From contig NZ_JAGMUO010000012.1 in assembly GCF_019049325.1 (NCBI RefSeq), positions 1-64,000 on the forward strand: a stretch of 64,000 nucleotides of DNA, in the 5' to 3' direction. The position numbers and the translations under genes were made by a program. Within the stretch, counting starts at the first letter, position 1, and the number at the start of each line of letters is the position of its first letter. This DNA comes from Streptomyces sp. AC512_CC834 (GTDB lineage: Bacteria; Actinomycetota; Actinomycetes; Streptomycetales; Streptomycetaceae). The notes beneath the pieces were generated by a model that saw only the letters and a program-made list of their open reading frames with translations, ran no database searches and was not told the DNA's origin. Below, one piece after another: positions 26,129 through 34,726 of this stretch.

Positions 26129-26190
26129 CCGCGGAGCGCCGGGCCGCCACCGCGGAGCGCCGGGCCGCCACCGGGAGTGCCCGGCCGCCA
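26129..26190. repeat. 21-bp tandem repeat after cebG
   Basis: CCGCGGAGCGCCGGGCCGCCA at 26129-26149 and 26150-26170 is exact; 26171-26190 is a decayed third copy. The rest of the 318-bp cebG-bglC spacer also has a tandem GCGCCGTCCGCCTTCCC pair near 26267-26300 and several TTCCCGAGCCRCCCGG-like pieces; no gene is seen. Confidence 0.75.
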
Positions 26191-26422
26191 CCCCGTTCCG
26201 CTCCGGCCGTCACCGGCAGAGCCCGCCTCGTCCGCGGGCCCTGCCGGTGAGGGCGGCACCCACCGCGCGCCGTCCGCCTTCCCGCGCCGTCCGCCTTCCC
26301 GAGCCGTTTACCTTTCCGCTTCGCCTTTCCGCGCCACCCGGCTTCCCGAGCCACCCGGCCTTCGGCGCCACCCGCCGTCCCGCACGGCCGGACCCTGCCG
26401 TCCGGTCCTTCCCCACGTCATT

Positions 26423-26436
26423 TGGGAGCGTTCTCA
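26423..26436. promoter_or_regulatory. CebR-like box just before bglC
   Basis: TGGGAGCGTTCTCA, 12 of 14 to the CebR palindrome, ends 2 bp before the bglC ATG. As in the first GH1 gene, the box also supplies the GGGAG ribosome site, so repressor binding and translation start overlap. Confidence 0.75.
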
Positions 26437-26438
26437 CC

Positions 26439-27896
26439 ATGACCGCCGTACGACCCGAGACCACCGCCCGGTCGGCCTTCGACACCTCGTTCCCGACGGG
26501 CTTCGTCTGGGGCACCGCAACCGCCGCCTACCAGGTGGAGGGCGCCGCCGCCGAGGACGGCCGCACGCCCTCCATCTGGGACACCTTCAGCCACACCCCC
26601 GGCAAGGTCCGCAACGGCGACACCGGTGACATCGCCGCCGACCACTACCACCGGTACCGCGACGACGTGGCACTGATGAAGGACCTGGGCCTCCAGGCGT
26701 ACCGCTTCTCCGTCTCCTGGTCCCGGGTCCAGCCGACCGGCCGCGGACCCGCCGTCGAGCGCGGTCTGGACTTCTACCGGCGGCTCGTCGACGACCTCCT
26801 GGAGGCGGGCATCACGCCGGTCGCCACCCTCTACCACTGGGACCTGCCCCAGGAGCTCGAGGACGCGGGCGGCTGGCCGCACCGCGACACCGCCGACCGC
26901 TTCGCCGAGTACGCCGGCATCATGGGCCGTGCGCTGGGCGACCGCGTCGGCGTGTGGACCACCCTCAACGAGCCGTGGTGCAGCGCCTTCCTGGGCTACG
27001 GCTCCGGCGTCCACGCCCCGGGCCGCACCGACCCGGCCGCCACCCTGCGCGCCGCCCACCACCTCAACCTGGCCCACGGCAAGGGGATCGGCGCGCTCCG
27101 CTCGGTGCTGCCGGCGACCGCGCAGACCTCCATCACCCTCAACCTCCACCAGGTGCGCCCCCTCACCGGCAGTCCCGAGGACGCCGACGCGGCCCGCCGT
27201 ATCGACGCGGTCGGCAACCGGATCTTCACGGGGCCCATCCTGGACGGCGCCTACCCCGAGGACCTGCTCGCCGACACCGGGCACCTCGTCGACTGGGGCG
27301 CCCTTGTGCACGACGGCGACCTGGCCGAGATCTCCCGCCCCATCGACGTGCTCGGCGTCAACTACTACGCGCCGACCGTGGTCTCGCTGCCCGCCGACGG
27401 CTCCGGCAGCACCGGCAACGACGGGCACGGCGCCAGCGACCACTCCCCGTGGACGGGCTCCGACGACGTCGCCTTCCACCTCGCCAACGACAACCTCACG
27501 GCGATGAACTGGGCCATCGACGCCGACGGGCTGCACACCCTGCTGACCGGCCTGGCGAAGTCGCACCCGGGCCTGCCGCTGATGGTCACCGAGAACGGCG
27601 CCGCCTTCGACGACTACATCTCCCCGGAGGGCCTGGTCAACGACCCCCTGCGGATCGCCTACCTGCACTCCCACCTGGACGCCGTCCGCCGGGCGGTCGC
27701 CGACGGGGCGGACGTCCGCGGCTACTTCCTGTGGTCCCTGCTGGACAACTTCGAGTGGTCCTACGGCTATTCGAAGCGATTCGGTGCCGTCTACGTCGAC
27801 TACTCCACCCAGCGCCGCATCCCCAAGGCGAGCGCCCACTGGTACGCCGACGTGATCCGGCGCAACGCGCTGCCGGCCGCCGACGGAGCGAGGTAG
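26439..27896 (+). CDS. bglC: GH1 beta-glucosidase BglC (second copy)
   Basis: 485 aa from ATG 26439; the larger open frame upstream is non-coding. Acid/base Glu in TLNEPWC, nucleophile Glu in [13 protein letters not shown]1 signature [15 protein letters not shown]. No signal peptide: it would cleave imported cellobiose in the cytoplasm. It occupies the classical bglC position at the end of cebEFG and has its own CebR box. Near full-length similarity to the product of 19313-20740 shows that the two are duplicates. Confidence 0.95.
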   Translation: MTAVRPETTARSAFDTSFPTGFVWGTATAAYQVEGAAAEDGRTPSIWDTFSHTPGKVRNGDTGDIAADHYHRYRDDVALMKDLGLQAYRFSVSWSRVQPTGRGPAVERGLDFYRRLVDDLLEAGITPVATLYHWDLPQELEDAGGWPHRDTADRFAEYAGIMGRALGDRVGVWTTLNEPWCSAFLGYGSGVHAPGRTDPAATLRAAHHLNLAHGKGIGALRSVLPATAQTSITLNLHQVRPLTGSPEDADAARRIDAVGNRIFTGPILDGAYPEDLLADTGHLVDWGALVHDGDLAEISRPIDVLGVNYYAPTVVSLPADGSGSTGNDGHGASDHSPWTGSDDVAFHLANDNLTAMNWAIDADGLHTLLTGLAKSHPGLPLMVTENGAAFDDYISPEGLVNDPLRIAYLHSHLDAVRRAVADGADVRGYFLWSLLDNFEWSYGYSKRFGAVYVDYSTQRRIPKASAHWYADVIRRNALPAADGAR

Positions 27897-28072
27897 GACA
27901 CCCGCGCCTCACCGGCCTCCCCTCCGCCTCGGCCTCGCCTCGGCCTTCCCCCGGCCCTTCCCTCCGCCTCCCCGGTCCCGGCTCCCGTCTCATGGGGGCG
28001 ACGGGGACGGGGAGTGCACGCCCGTGGCTGTTACATTCCTGACCAGACAGCTCTGAGGGGAAGGCGGCGACC

Positions 28073-29128
28073 ATGGTGGTCAGCGGTGGGCGGAGCCGGG
28101 GCGCCGGACGCCCGACCCTGGAGGAGGTCGCCGCCCGGGCGGGCGTGGGTCGCGGCACGGTCTCCCGGGTGATCAACGGCTCGCCCCGGGTCAGCGACGC
28201 GACCCGTGCGGCCGTCGAGGCGGCGGTCGCGGAACTCGGCTACGTCCCGAACACGGCGGCCCGTGCCCTGGCCGCCAACCGCACGGACGCGATCGCCCTG
28301 GTGGTGCCGGAACCGGAGACCCGCTTCTTCGCGGAGCCGTACTTCTCGGACATGCTGAAGGGTGTCGGCTCCGAGCTGTCCGACACCGAGATGCAGCTAC
28401 TGCTGATCTTCGCGGGCAGCGACCGGGAGCGGGAGCGGCTCGCCCAGTACCTGGCCGCCCACCGGGTGGACGGCGTCCTGCTGGTCTCGGTGCACGCCGA
28501 CGATCCGCTGCCCGACCTGCTGACCGAGCTGGAGATCCCCGCGGTGATCAGCGGCCCGCGCTCGGCCGCGGAGCCGCTGGCCTCGGTGGACTCGGACAAC
28601 TACGGCGGCGCCCGCTCGGCCGTCGAGCACCTGCTGTCCCGGGGGCGCCGCCGGATAGCCCACATCACCGGCCACCTCGACGTCTACGGCGCCCAGCGGC
28701 GCGTCGACGGCTACCGCGAGGCGCTGCGCGACGCGGGCCACGAACCGGACGAGGGGCTGATCGAAGCCGGGGACTTCACCGAGGAGGGCGGGCACCGCGC
28801 GATGGTGGAGCTGCTGCGCCGCCGTTCCGACGTGGACGCGGTCTTCGCCGCCTCGGACGTCACCGCGGCGGGTGCCCGCCAGGCCCTGCGCGAGGCGGGC
28901 CGGCGCATCCCGGACGACGTGGCGCTGGTCGGCTACGACGACTCGGCCATCGCCCGCCACCTCGATCCGCCGCTGACCAGTGTCCGCCAGCCCATCGAGG
29001 AGATGGGCCGCGCGATGATAGACCTCCTGCTGACCGAGATCGCGGACCGCCGCCCGGCGGCCTCGCGGGGGCTGGAGCGGCACCAGGTGGTACTGGCGAC
29101 GGAACTGGTGGAGCGGGCGTCGTCGTGA
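28073..29128 (+). CDS. Second LacI-family regulator, CebR paralogue
   Basis: 351 aa. The HTH ([27 protein letters not shown]) is nearly the same as that of CebR, including the [14 protein letters not shown] recognition region, and the ligand domain is similar throughout ([38 protein letters not shown]). It may therefore read the same or a related operator. ATG 28073 has GAGGGGAAGG about 8 bp upstream. The 176-bp gap before it has a pyrimidine-rich stretch (27904-27990) and no CebR box that I can see. Its inducer is unknown. Confidence 0.92.
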   Translation: MVVSGGRSRGAGRPTLEEVAARAGVGRGTVSRVINGSPRVSDATRAAVEAAVAELGYVPNTAARALAANRTDAIALVVPEPETRFFAEPYFSDMLKGVGSELSDTEMQLLLIFAGSDRERERLAQYLAAHRVDGVLLVSVHADDPLPDLLTELEIPAVISGPRSAAEPLASVDSDNYGGARSAVEHLLSRGRRRIAHITGHLDVYGAQRRVDGYREALRDAGHEPDEGLIEAGDFTEEGGHRAMVELLRRRSDVDAVFAASDVTAAGARQALREAGRRIPDDVALVGYDDSAIARHLDPPLTSVRQPIEEMGRAMIDLLLTEIADRRPAASRGLERHQVVLATELVERASS

Positions 29129-29144
29129 CGTTGCGGGGCCGGCA

Positions 29145-29200
29145 GGCTCACCCCGCCCGGCCTACCCGGCCCGGTTCACTCCGCCCGGCTCACCCCGCCC
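29145..29200 (-). repeat. 14-bp tandem array (4 units) with stop codons
   Basis: Units GGCTCACCCCGCCC, GGCCTACCCGGCCC, GGTTCACTCCGCCC, GGCTCACCCCGCCC without gaps. On the minus strand each unit carries a stop triplet (TGA, TAG, TGA, TGA); the first to be read (29190-29192) ends the FkbM methyltransferase gene. A 14-bp period puts the stops in different frames. Confidence 0.85.
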
Positions 29201-30173
29201 GGCCCAGAGAGAACAGACCCCGCCGCCGCTTCAACCGCTCGTCCGGCCCATCAGGGGCGTACCCGTACGGGGCGTTCCAGCCGTGGGGGAAGGAGGCACC
29301 GGCGGGGACGGTCAGGTTGGTGCTCTCGTCGCACGCCAGGACGGCCCTGAGCCAGGTGCGTACCGCGTGGTGGAAGTCGTACGTGAGCGGCGCGGGCGCG
29401 AGCAGCCAGTCGCGGCACTGACTGCCCACGTGCGGGCGGTAGTCACCGCGGTCTCTGCTGGGCCACGGGCTCTCCGGCTGGAGGAGATGCAGTCCGTACC
29501 CCAGCTCGGTGAGCACATCCAGCGCCCGGCCCAGGGCGTCGTGGTCGGAGCCGGGCAGGATCTCCAGCACGATCCAGGGCCGGTGCCGGCGCACCGTCTC
29601 CAGCGCGCCCGCCAGCACCTGGCCCTCGAGCGTCTCCACATCGATCTTGACGAGGTGCGGCCGGGCCGACCGTTTCGCGGTGAACGCGTCCAGTGTGGTG
29701 ACCGGCACGCTCACGGTCTCGGTGTGCCTGCGATGCGCGGCGTTGAGGGAGTTGGAGGACTCGCCCTTCAGGGACAGGCAGAGCTCGCCGGTGCCCGGTG
29801 TGTCGGAGACCGCCGAGGTGATCAGCTCGAAGCCCAGGCCGTTGTGCCGACGGATGTTCCGGCAGATGTGTGCCGTGTCCGGTGTCGGTTCGAAGGCGTG
29901 CACCGACAGCCGGCGGCCGTACACCGCGTCGATCAGTGCCGCGTAGAGCCCGATGTGCGCGCCGACGTCGTACACCGCGCTGCCCGGCGGCGCCTGCTGC
30001 GCCAGGGCCAGCAGCGTCGCCTGGGTCACGGGTTCGTACCCCGCCAGACCCGATCGGCGCAGTTGCCGCTGTACGGCGGTCTGCTTGCGGCTCAGGACGT
30101 TGAGCGCGCGTGGATAGGAGCCCTCGGCCTCGAGGACGCCGGGATGGTGGGGGAGCCTGATGGCGAGAGGCAT
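29190..30173 (-). CDS. FkbM-family methyltransferase
   Basis: 327 aa from ATG 30173. SAM-binding motif I is AVYDVGAHIGLYAALI, the acidic strand-2 end is HAFEPTPDTA, and the FkbM segment VKIDVETLEGQVLAGA with EILPG follows. FkbM enzymes O-methylate sugars or small molecules. The start overlaps the 3' end of the Stealth gene by 82 bp; no good ribosome site is seen, so translation may be coupled. Third-position GC supports coding from near this ATG. Together with Stealth it suggests a modified surface glycopolymer. Confidence 0.85.
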   Translation of the reverse strand: MPLAIRLPHHPGVLEAEGSYPRALNVLSRKQTAVQRQLRRSGLAGYEPVTQATLLALAQQAPPGSAVYDVGAHIGLYAALIDAVYGRRLSVHAFEPTPDTAHICRNIRRHNGLGFELITSAVSDTPGTGELCLSLKGESSNSLNAAHRRHTETVSVPVTTLDAFTAKRSARPHLVKIDVETLEGQVLAGALETVRRHRPWIVLEILPGSDHDALGRALDVLTELGYGLHLLQPESPWPSRDRGDYRPHVGSQCRDWLLAPAPLTYDFHHAVRTWLRAVLACDESTNLTVPAGASFPHGWNAPYGYAPDGPDERLKRRRGLFSLGRAG

Positions 30174-32020
30174 GGCAGGGGGAGCGCTTCCTTGTGGTCG
30201 GGCTGGTGCTCGAAGGGACTGGCGGAGGGGAAGTAGCCGTCCAGGAAGCGCTGCACGAGTTCCACGTTGGTGTGTCCCTCGGCGTCGCAGGTCACCGTGT
30301 CGTTGAGGCAGAAGGCGACATTCGATCTGGAGGCCAGCAGACGGCGCAGCCGCGGGGCGATGCCGGGCCGGGAGATGTCGATGTAGTCGTAGCGGATGTT
30401 CCCGGGCACGGCCCGGCCCGTGTGGAACGCGTAGTAGTGGTGCAGCGAGTTGGTGATCGAGATGTCGTCCGCGCTGCGGAAGACGTGGGCGGCGGTGCGC
30501 CGGTGGTCCTCCGCGAAGACCTGTTCGATCTCGGCCAGCACACTGCGCCGCAGCGCGCACGGTGTGTGCTTCATCTTCTGGGTGATGCTGGTGCCGAAGC
30601 GGGCCTGAAGGAGCCGTCGGTTGGTGAGGCCCGCGGCGGAGACCGGTACGTCGTCCGTGCCCACACTTCCCACCGGCGGCAGCATCGCCTTCGAGAGGAA
30701 GAACCTGCTGATGCCGTTGGCCAGGAAGAACTGCTGCGGCAAGGTGGGGCGCCCGAGGAAGACGTCGTCGTTGAAGTAGAGGAACTGCTCGGAGAGCCCC
30801 TCGATGTGATGCAGCCGGCTCTCGATGGCGTGCGAGTTGAACGTCGGGAGCATGGCGGGGTCCGTGAAGATCTCCCGGTGGTCGACGACCGTGAGCCGGG
30901 GGTGTGCGGTGTTCAGCCAGGTGGGCACCTGCTGGTCGGTGACGAGATAGACGTGCCGGATCCAGGGGGCGTACAGGTGCAGCGAGCGCAGCGAGTAGCG
31001 CAGCTCGTCACGGCTGAGATAGCGGGCGGTGTTGGCGGCCTGCGGGTGGTACGGCTCGCCCGCGACCGCCGCGCGGCGCCGCTGCCATGCGGGGTCGGAG
31101 CCGTCGACCCAGGTGTAGACGGCGTCGACGGGGAAGTGGATGTCGTCGGGCACCGGCTCGGCGAACTCGCGCCGGGTGCGTACGGGGGCGGGCTGCGGCC
31201 GGGTGTACTCGGACGCGAGCCGGGTGAAGCGGCGACCGGGGACCTCGACCGCGGGTGCCTCGCGGCAGACCCGTTCGCAGGTACGGTTGTGGCGCGGCGC
31301 CACGAGTTCGGCGCCCTCCTCGGACGGTCGCCAGACCTCGATGTCGCAGCCGTGGCCCGAGCCGAGCACCGTGCCGGGTGCGCCGTCGGGTGCAGTGCCG
31401 TCGGTCAGATAGCAGAAGACGCGGATGATCTTCCGGTCGGCGGCCCGGCGCCAGGAACGCGGAGAGCCGGCCGGTTCCGCACCCCGGTCCCGGGCCGGCC
31501 CGGATCCACCCGTCCGCATGACGTACGCCGGCACGTCCGCGCCCATGGCGACCAGTGCGCTCTCGGCCGCCGCCCGGTCTTCGGAGCTGATCCCCACGGC
31601 GGAGGAGGCGCTCGCGGTGTTGCGCACGACGAAGTGGTCCACGCCCGCCTCTGCCAGCGTGCGCAGCACCAGTCGCAGATTGTGCTCCCGGGCCAGAAGG
31701 GGCGTCACGCCCTCTTGCACCAGCGCGACGCGGGTCCCTCCGGCGGTCTGCACGGGCACCCGTTCGCCGTCCCGCAGCAGGCCCCGGCGCGTCAGGCGCG
31801 CGCACAGCCGACGGTGCCGCGCCTCGCGCATCAGGGCCGCCGGTCTCTCCAGCCGCTGCCGCAGCCTCTCCCACCGCTCCACACCGAACCAGGCCCGCAC
31901 GGCCCTGCGCATCCGCAGGGGCGCCAGCCTGCGATAGGTCCTGAGCATCAGGGCCGGCGGCGGGGTCTGAAGCTGTAGGGCGCGGTGCGCATCGGCCTGC
32001 GCCGGAACGTCGATGGTCAT
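30092..32020 (-). CDS. Stealth-family glycosyl-1-phosphate transferase
   Basis: 642 aa from ATG 32020 (AGGAG 7 bp upstream). The conserved Stealth regions are visible: CR1 FPVDAVYTWVDGSDPAW, CR2 YLSRDELRYSLRSLHLYAPWIRHVYLVTD with VVDHREIF, the FLYFNDDVFLGRP catalytic segment, and C-terminal CR3/CR4 parts around HTPCALRR and CLNDTVTC. The N-terminal about 300 residues are poorly conserved, with a helical Arg-rich start. The family makes hexose-1-phosphate linkages in capsules or teichoic-acid-like polymers; the acceptor here is unknown. Followed by FkbM on the same strand. Confidence 0.9.
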   Translation of the reverse strand: MTIDVPAQADAHRALQLQTPPPALMLRTYRRLAPLRMRRAVRAWFGVERWERLRQRLERPAALMREARHRRLCARLTRRGLLRDGERVPVQTAGGTRVALVQEGVTPLLAREHNLRLVLRTLAEAGVDHFVVRNTASASSAVGISSEDRAAAESALVAMGADVPAYVMRTGGSGPARDRGAEPAGSPRSWRRAADRKIIRVFCYLTDGTAPDGAPGTVLGSGHGCDIEVWRPSEEGAELVAPRHNRTCERVCREAPAVEVPGRRFTRLASEYTRPQPAPVRTRREFAEPVPDDIHFPVDAVYTWVDGSDPAWQRRRAAVAGEPYHPQAANTARYLSRDELRYSLRSLHLYAPWIRHVYLVTDQQVPTWLNTAHPRLTVVDHREIFTDPAMLPTFNSHAIESRLHHIEGLSEQFLYFNDDVFLGRPTLPQQFFLANGISRFFLSKAMLPPVGSVGTDDVPVSAAGLTNRRLLQARFGTSITQKMKHTPCALRRSVLAEIEQVFAEDHRRTAAHVFRSADDISITNSLHHYYAFHTGRAVPGNIRYDYIDISRPGIAPRLRRLLASRSNVAFCLNDTVTCDAEGHTNVELVQRFLDGYFPSASPFEHQPDHKEALPLPCLSPSGSPTIPASSRPRAPIHARSTS

Positions 32021-32128
32021 GGGCACACTCCTGGTCCGTCTCGTCCAGGTGTCTATGCACTTGCCCGTCGGGCGAATATCGGATAAAGGAAGAAACGGCC
32101 CGATTGTCCTAATGTCACGGACGCGACG

Positions 32129-32171
32129 AAAGAGGCCGATGACCCGTTTCTTACAGGTCATCGGCCTCTTT
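32129..32171 (-). terminator. Terminator hairpin after tRNA-His
   Basis: Perfect 16-bp stem (AAAGAGGCCGATGACC and its complement) with an 11-nt loop, starting 6 bp after the tRNA 3' end on the minus strand. Very stable and well placed to end the tRNA transcript. Confidence 0.85.
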
Positions 32172-32177
32172 GGAGAG

Positions 32178-32250
32178 GGTGAGTGACGGGACTTGAACCC
32201 GCGGCCACCTGGACCACAACCAGGTGCTCTACCAACTGAGCTACACCCAC
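32178..32250 (-). tRNA. tRNA-His (GTG anticodon)
   Basis: 73 nt on the minus strand: acceptor GTGGGTG/CACTCAC, D arm GCTC-AGTTGGTA-GAGC, anticodon stem CCTGG/CCAGG with loop TTGTGGT (anticodon GTG), T arm with GGTTCAAGTCC, discriminator C. The base before the 5' end is G, giving the G-1:C73 pair expected in tRNA-His. CCA is not encoded. Confidence 0.97.
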
Positions 32251-32370
32251 CAAGGCCGGTGCTCGAATCCCGCGTGGCGGGGTCCCCGACCGGCTGAGAA
32301 AAAGTGTACAGGGTCCGAAGGGGTGCTCGCGCCCGGCTTTTCGGGGCGCCGTTTCCCCGGCGGCCCGCGC

Positions 32371-32973
32371 CTACCCGGCGGAGACGACGTGCTTCGCGGC
32401 GATCGCCTTGGCGGTGTCGGAGTCGGGGCCGGGCTGCGGGACGAAGACCGCCTCCCGGTAGTAGCGCAGCTCGGCGATGGACTCGCGGATGTCGGCGAGC
32501 GCGCGGTGGTTGCCGTTCTTCTCGGGGCTGTTGAAGTACGCCCGGGGGTACCAGCGGCGGGCCAGCTCCTTGATCGAGGAGACGTCGACGATCCGGTAGT
32601 GGAGGTAGTCCTCCAGCGTCTGCATGTCCCGCAGCAGGAAGCCGCGGTCGGTGCCGACCGAGTTGCCGCACAGGGGGGCCTTGCCGGGCTCCTTCACGTG
32701 CTCCCGCACATACGCCAGGACCTGGGCCTCGGCGTCCGCCAGGGTCGTGCCGCCGTCCAGCTCCGCGAGCAGGCCGGACGCGGTGTGCATCTGACGCACC
32801 ACCTCCGGCATCGTCTCCAGGGCCCGCTCCGGCGGGCGGATGACGATGTCGACACCGTCGCCGAGGATGTTCAGCTCGGAGTCGGTGACGAGGGCGGCAA
32901 CCTCGATGAGCGCGTCGTCGGACAGCGAGAGGCCGGTCATCTCGCAGTCGATCCACACCATGCGATCGTTCAT
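32371..32973 (-). CDS. ornA: Oligoribonuclease OrnA
   Basis: 200 aa from ATG 32973 ([15 protein letters not shown]), the length expected for Streptomyces OrnA; a GTG at 32982 is possible. DEDDh exonuclease motifs: WIDCEMTG (Asp, Glu), [11 protein letters not shown], and [11 protein letters not shown] with the catalytic His and Asp. Degrades 2-5-nt RNAs, including the pGpG product of c-di-GMP breakdown, and is required for normal morphological development in Streptomyces. It lies directly downstream of adpA on the same strand, the order conserved in the genus. Confidence 0.96.
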   Translation of the reverse strand: MNDRMVWIDCEMTGLSLSDDALIEVAALVTDSELNILGDGVDIVIRPPERALETMPEVVRQMHTASGLLAELDGGTTLADAEAQVLAYVREHVKEPGKAPLCGNSVGTDRGFLLRDMQTLEDYLHYRIVDVSSIKELARRWYPRAYFNSPEKNGNHRALADIRESIAELRYYREAVFVPQPGPDSDTAKAIAAKHVVSAG

Positions 32974-33087
32974 GCGGGCCACTTTACGGTGGGCGCCTGT
33001 TTATGTGGTCCCCGGCGTCTGTGCCGGCCTTGCTGGGGGCTGCCGCCCCCAGGCCCCCGCTTCAGCCCTGAACGGGCCTCGTCCTCA

Positions 33088-33122
33088 AACGCCGGACGGG
33101 CTGAGTGTGCCCGTCCGGCGTT
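33088..33122 (-). terminator. adpA terminator, a common Streptomyces repeat
   Basis: Perfect 14-bp stem AACGCCGGACGGGC / GCCCGTCCGGCGTT with a 7-nt loop, 21 bp beyond the adpA stop. The flanking CGTCCTCAAACGCCGGACGGGCTG is a sequence I recognise as recurring after many Streptomyces genes. Being between adpA and ornA, it would limit read-through into ornA. Confidence 0.8.
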
Positions 33123-33143
33123 GTGAGCGTTGCGTCTCCTACC

Positions 33144-34340
33144 TCATGGCGCGCTGCGCTGCCCCGGCACGGTCGCCGCGCCCGCCGGCATCGGGGCTGC
33201 CGTGCGGCGGGTCTGGAACGGGACCGCGTTCTCCGGGGGGAGGGCGGCCGGTGCCTCCGCCGGGGCCGGGGCCGGAGCCCGGGAGGCTCCCGCGTCCGGG
33301 TCCGGCTGCCGGTCGCTCTGGGGACGGCGTGCCCGGTAGGCCGCCCGGTAGGCGGCCGGGGACGAGCCGAGCTGGCGGCGGAAGTGACCGCGCAGCGCCA
33401 CCGGCGAGCGGAAGCCGCAGCGGCCCGCGACCTCGTCCACCGAGTAGTCCGACGTCTCCAGCAGGCGCTGCGCCTGGAGCACCCGCTGGGTGATCAGCCA
33501 CTGGAGCGGGGCGCTGCCCGTCAGTGAGCGGAACCGGCGGTCGAAGGTGCGGCGGCTCATGTAGGCGCGCGCGGCCAGCGTCTCCACGTCGAACTGCTCG
33601 TGGAGGTGCTCCAGCGCCCAGGCGACGACCTCGGCGAGCGGGTCGGCACCGATCTCCTCAGGTAAAGACCTGTCGAGGTAGCGCTCCTGTCCGCCGGTCC
33701 GGCGCGGCGGTACGACCAGGCGGCGGGCCAGCGCGCCGGCCGCCTCGTTGCCGTGGTCCGTGCGCACGATGTGCAGGCACAGGTCGATCCCGGCCGCGGT
33801 GCCCGCGGACGTCAGCACGTCGCCGTCGTCCACGAACAGCTCGCGCGGATCCACGTGCACCGACGGATAGCGCTTGGCCAGCGTCGGCGCGTACATCCAG
33901 TGCGTGGTGGCGGGACGGCCGTCCAGGAGGCCGGCCGCCGCGAGTACGAACGCGCCGGTGCACAGGCCGACGATGCGGGCACCTTCCTCGTGCGCGCGGC
34001 GCAGCGCGTCCAGTGCGTCCTCCGGCGGCGGTGAGGTGATCGAGCGCCAGGCCGGTACGACGACCGTGCCGGCGCGCGAGATCGCCTCCAGGCCCTGCGG
34101 CGCGGTGAGTTCCAGGCCCCCCGTGGTCCGCAGCGGGCCTTCCTCACCGCCGCACACCAGTAGTCGGTAGCGCGGCACGCCGGCGTCCTGGCGGTCGATC
34201 CCGAACACCGACAGCGGTATGGAACTCTCGAAGATGGGGCCGCCGCTGAACAGCAGCACCGCGACGATCTCCTTGCGGCGTCGCCCGGAGAGCTTCCGGG
34301 CCGCAGCGGCTTCCGGCGCGGCAGTGGAGTCGTGGCTCAT
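33144..34340 (-). CDS. adpA: Pleiotropic developmental activator AdpA
   Basis: 398 aa. N-terminal DJ-1/PfpI-like dimerisation domain (AVLLFSGGPIFESSIPLSVFG; GLCTGAFVLAAAGLLDG), then an AraC/XylS DNA-binding domain with two HTH units (LAARAYMSRRTFDRRFRSLTG; VDEVAGRCGFRSPVALRGHFRRQLG) and a Pro/Ala-rich tail. The linker holds a TTA Leu codon (L226, bases 33663-33665), so translation depends on the bldA tRNA, as known for adpA. AdpA governs aerial growth and secondary metabolism. Possible autoregulatory sites lie upstream. Confidence 0.97.
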   Translation of the reverse strand: MSHDSTAAPEAAAARKLSGRRRKEIVAVLLFSGGPIFESSIPLSVFGIDRQDAGVPRYRLLVCGGEEGPLRTTGGLELTAPQGLEAISRAGTVVVPAWRSITSPPPEDALDALRRAHEEGARIVGLCTGAFVLAAAGLLDGRPATTHWMYAPTLAKRYPSVHVDPRELFVDDGDVLTSAGTAAGIDLCLHIVRTDHGNEAAGALARRLVVPPRRTGGQERYLDRSLPEEIGADPLAEVVAWALEHLHEQFDVETLAARAYMSRRTFDRRFRSLTGSAPLQWLITQRVLQAQRLLETSDYSVDEVAGRCGFRSPVALRGHFRRQLGSSPAAYRAAYRARRPQSDRQPDPDAGASRAPAPAPAEAPAALPPENAVPFQTRRTAAPMPAGAATVPGQRSAP

Positions 34341-34726
34341 GCTGCTAAGCCCCCCTCGGTGGTCGCGGCTCCCTCTACCCTTCGGGTATCTCGCTCCAAC
34401 ACGTTTCCCCTCGGTCCTGCACGAGTCCCCCGCCGTAGACAGTCAAGATCGAATCTACTGTGTCCCGTCGCGCCGAGGTGGCCGGTTCGGCACTTGGGAC
34501 ATTGTCGACATGGCAACTTGGCGTGAAGCAGTCGATCACGAAGCGTTGCACTCCGGGGCGCCCCTGGGAAGTGCGCCTTGTGTCAGTGGCCAATCCCCGT
34601 AGGGTGCGAGGGGGCCCCGAGACCCTTTCCGTGCAGGTGGAACGGGGGTTGGGGGGTGGTGAGGGGTAGTGATGCGCCACCGGCGGAAGTTGGCTGAAAA
34701 GAAGCGGAACTGTGCGCGGAAACCGG
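34341..34726. promoter_or_regulatory. adpA upstream region with AdpA-type sites
   Basis: A 386-bp region, unusually low in GC near 34400-34560. TGGCCGGTTC (34479-34488) matches the AdpA consensus TGGCSNGWWY exactly, and TGGCGTGAAG (34519-34528) matches 9 of 10. They lie 140-190 bp before the adpA start, suitable for autoregulation. A single 10-mer match is weak evidence alone. Confidence 0.5.

Noticed and set aside
29145..32250. Integrative element at tRNA-His
   Set aside because: No integrase, no direct repeat of the tRNA 3' end elsewhere in the window and no mobility gene were seen.
32021..32956. N-terminal extension of the Stealth frame through the tRNA and ornA
   Set aside because: It would read through a tRNA gene, a terminator and antisense ornA; ATG 32020 with AGGAG is clearly better.
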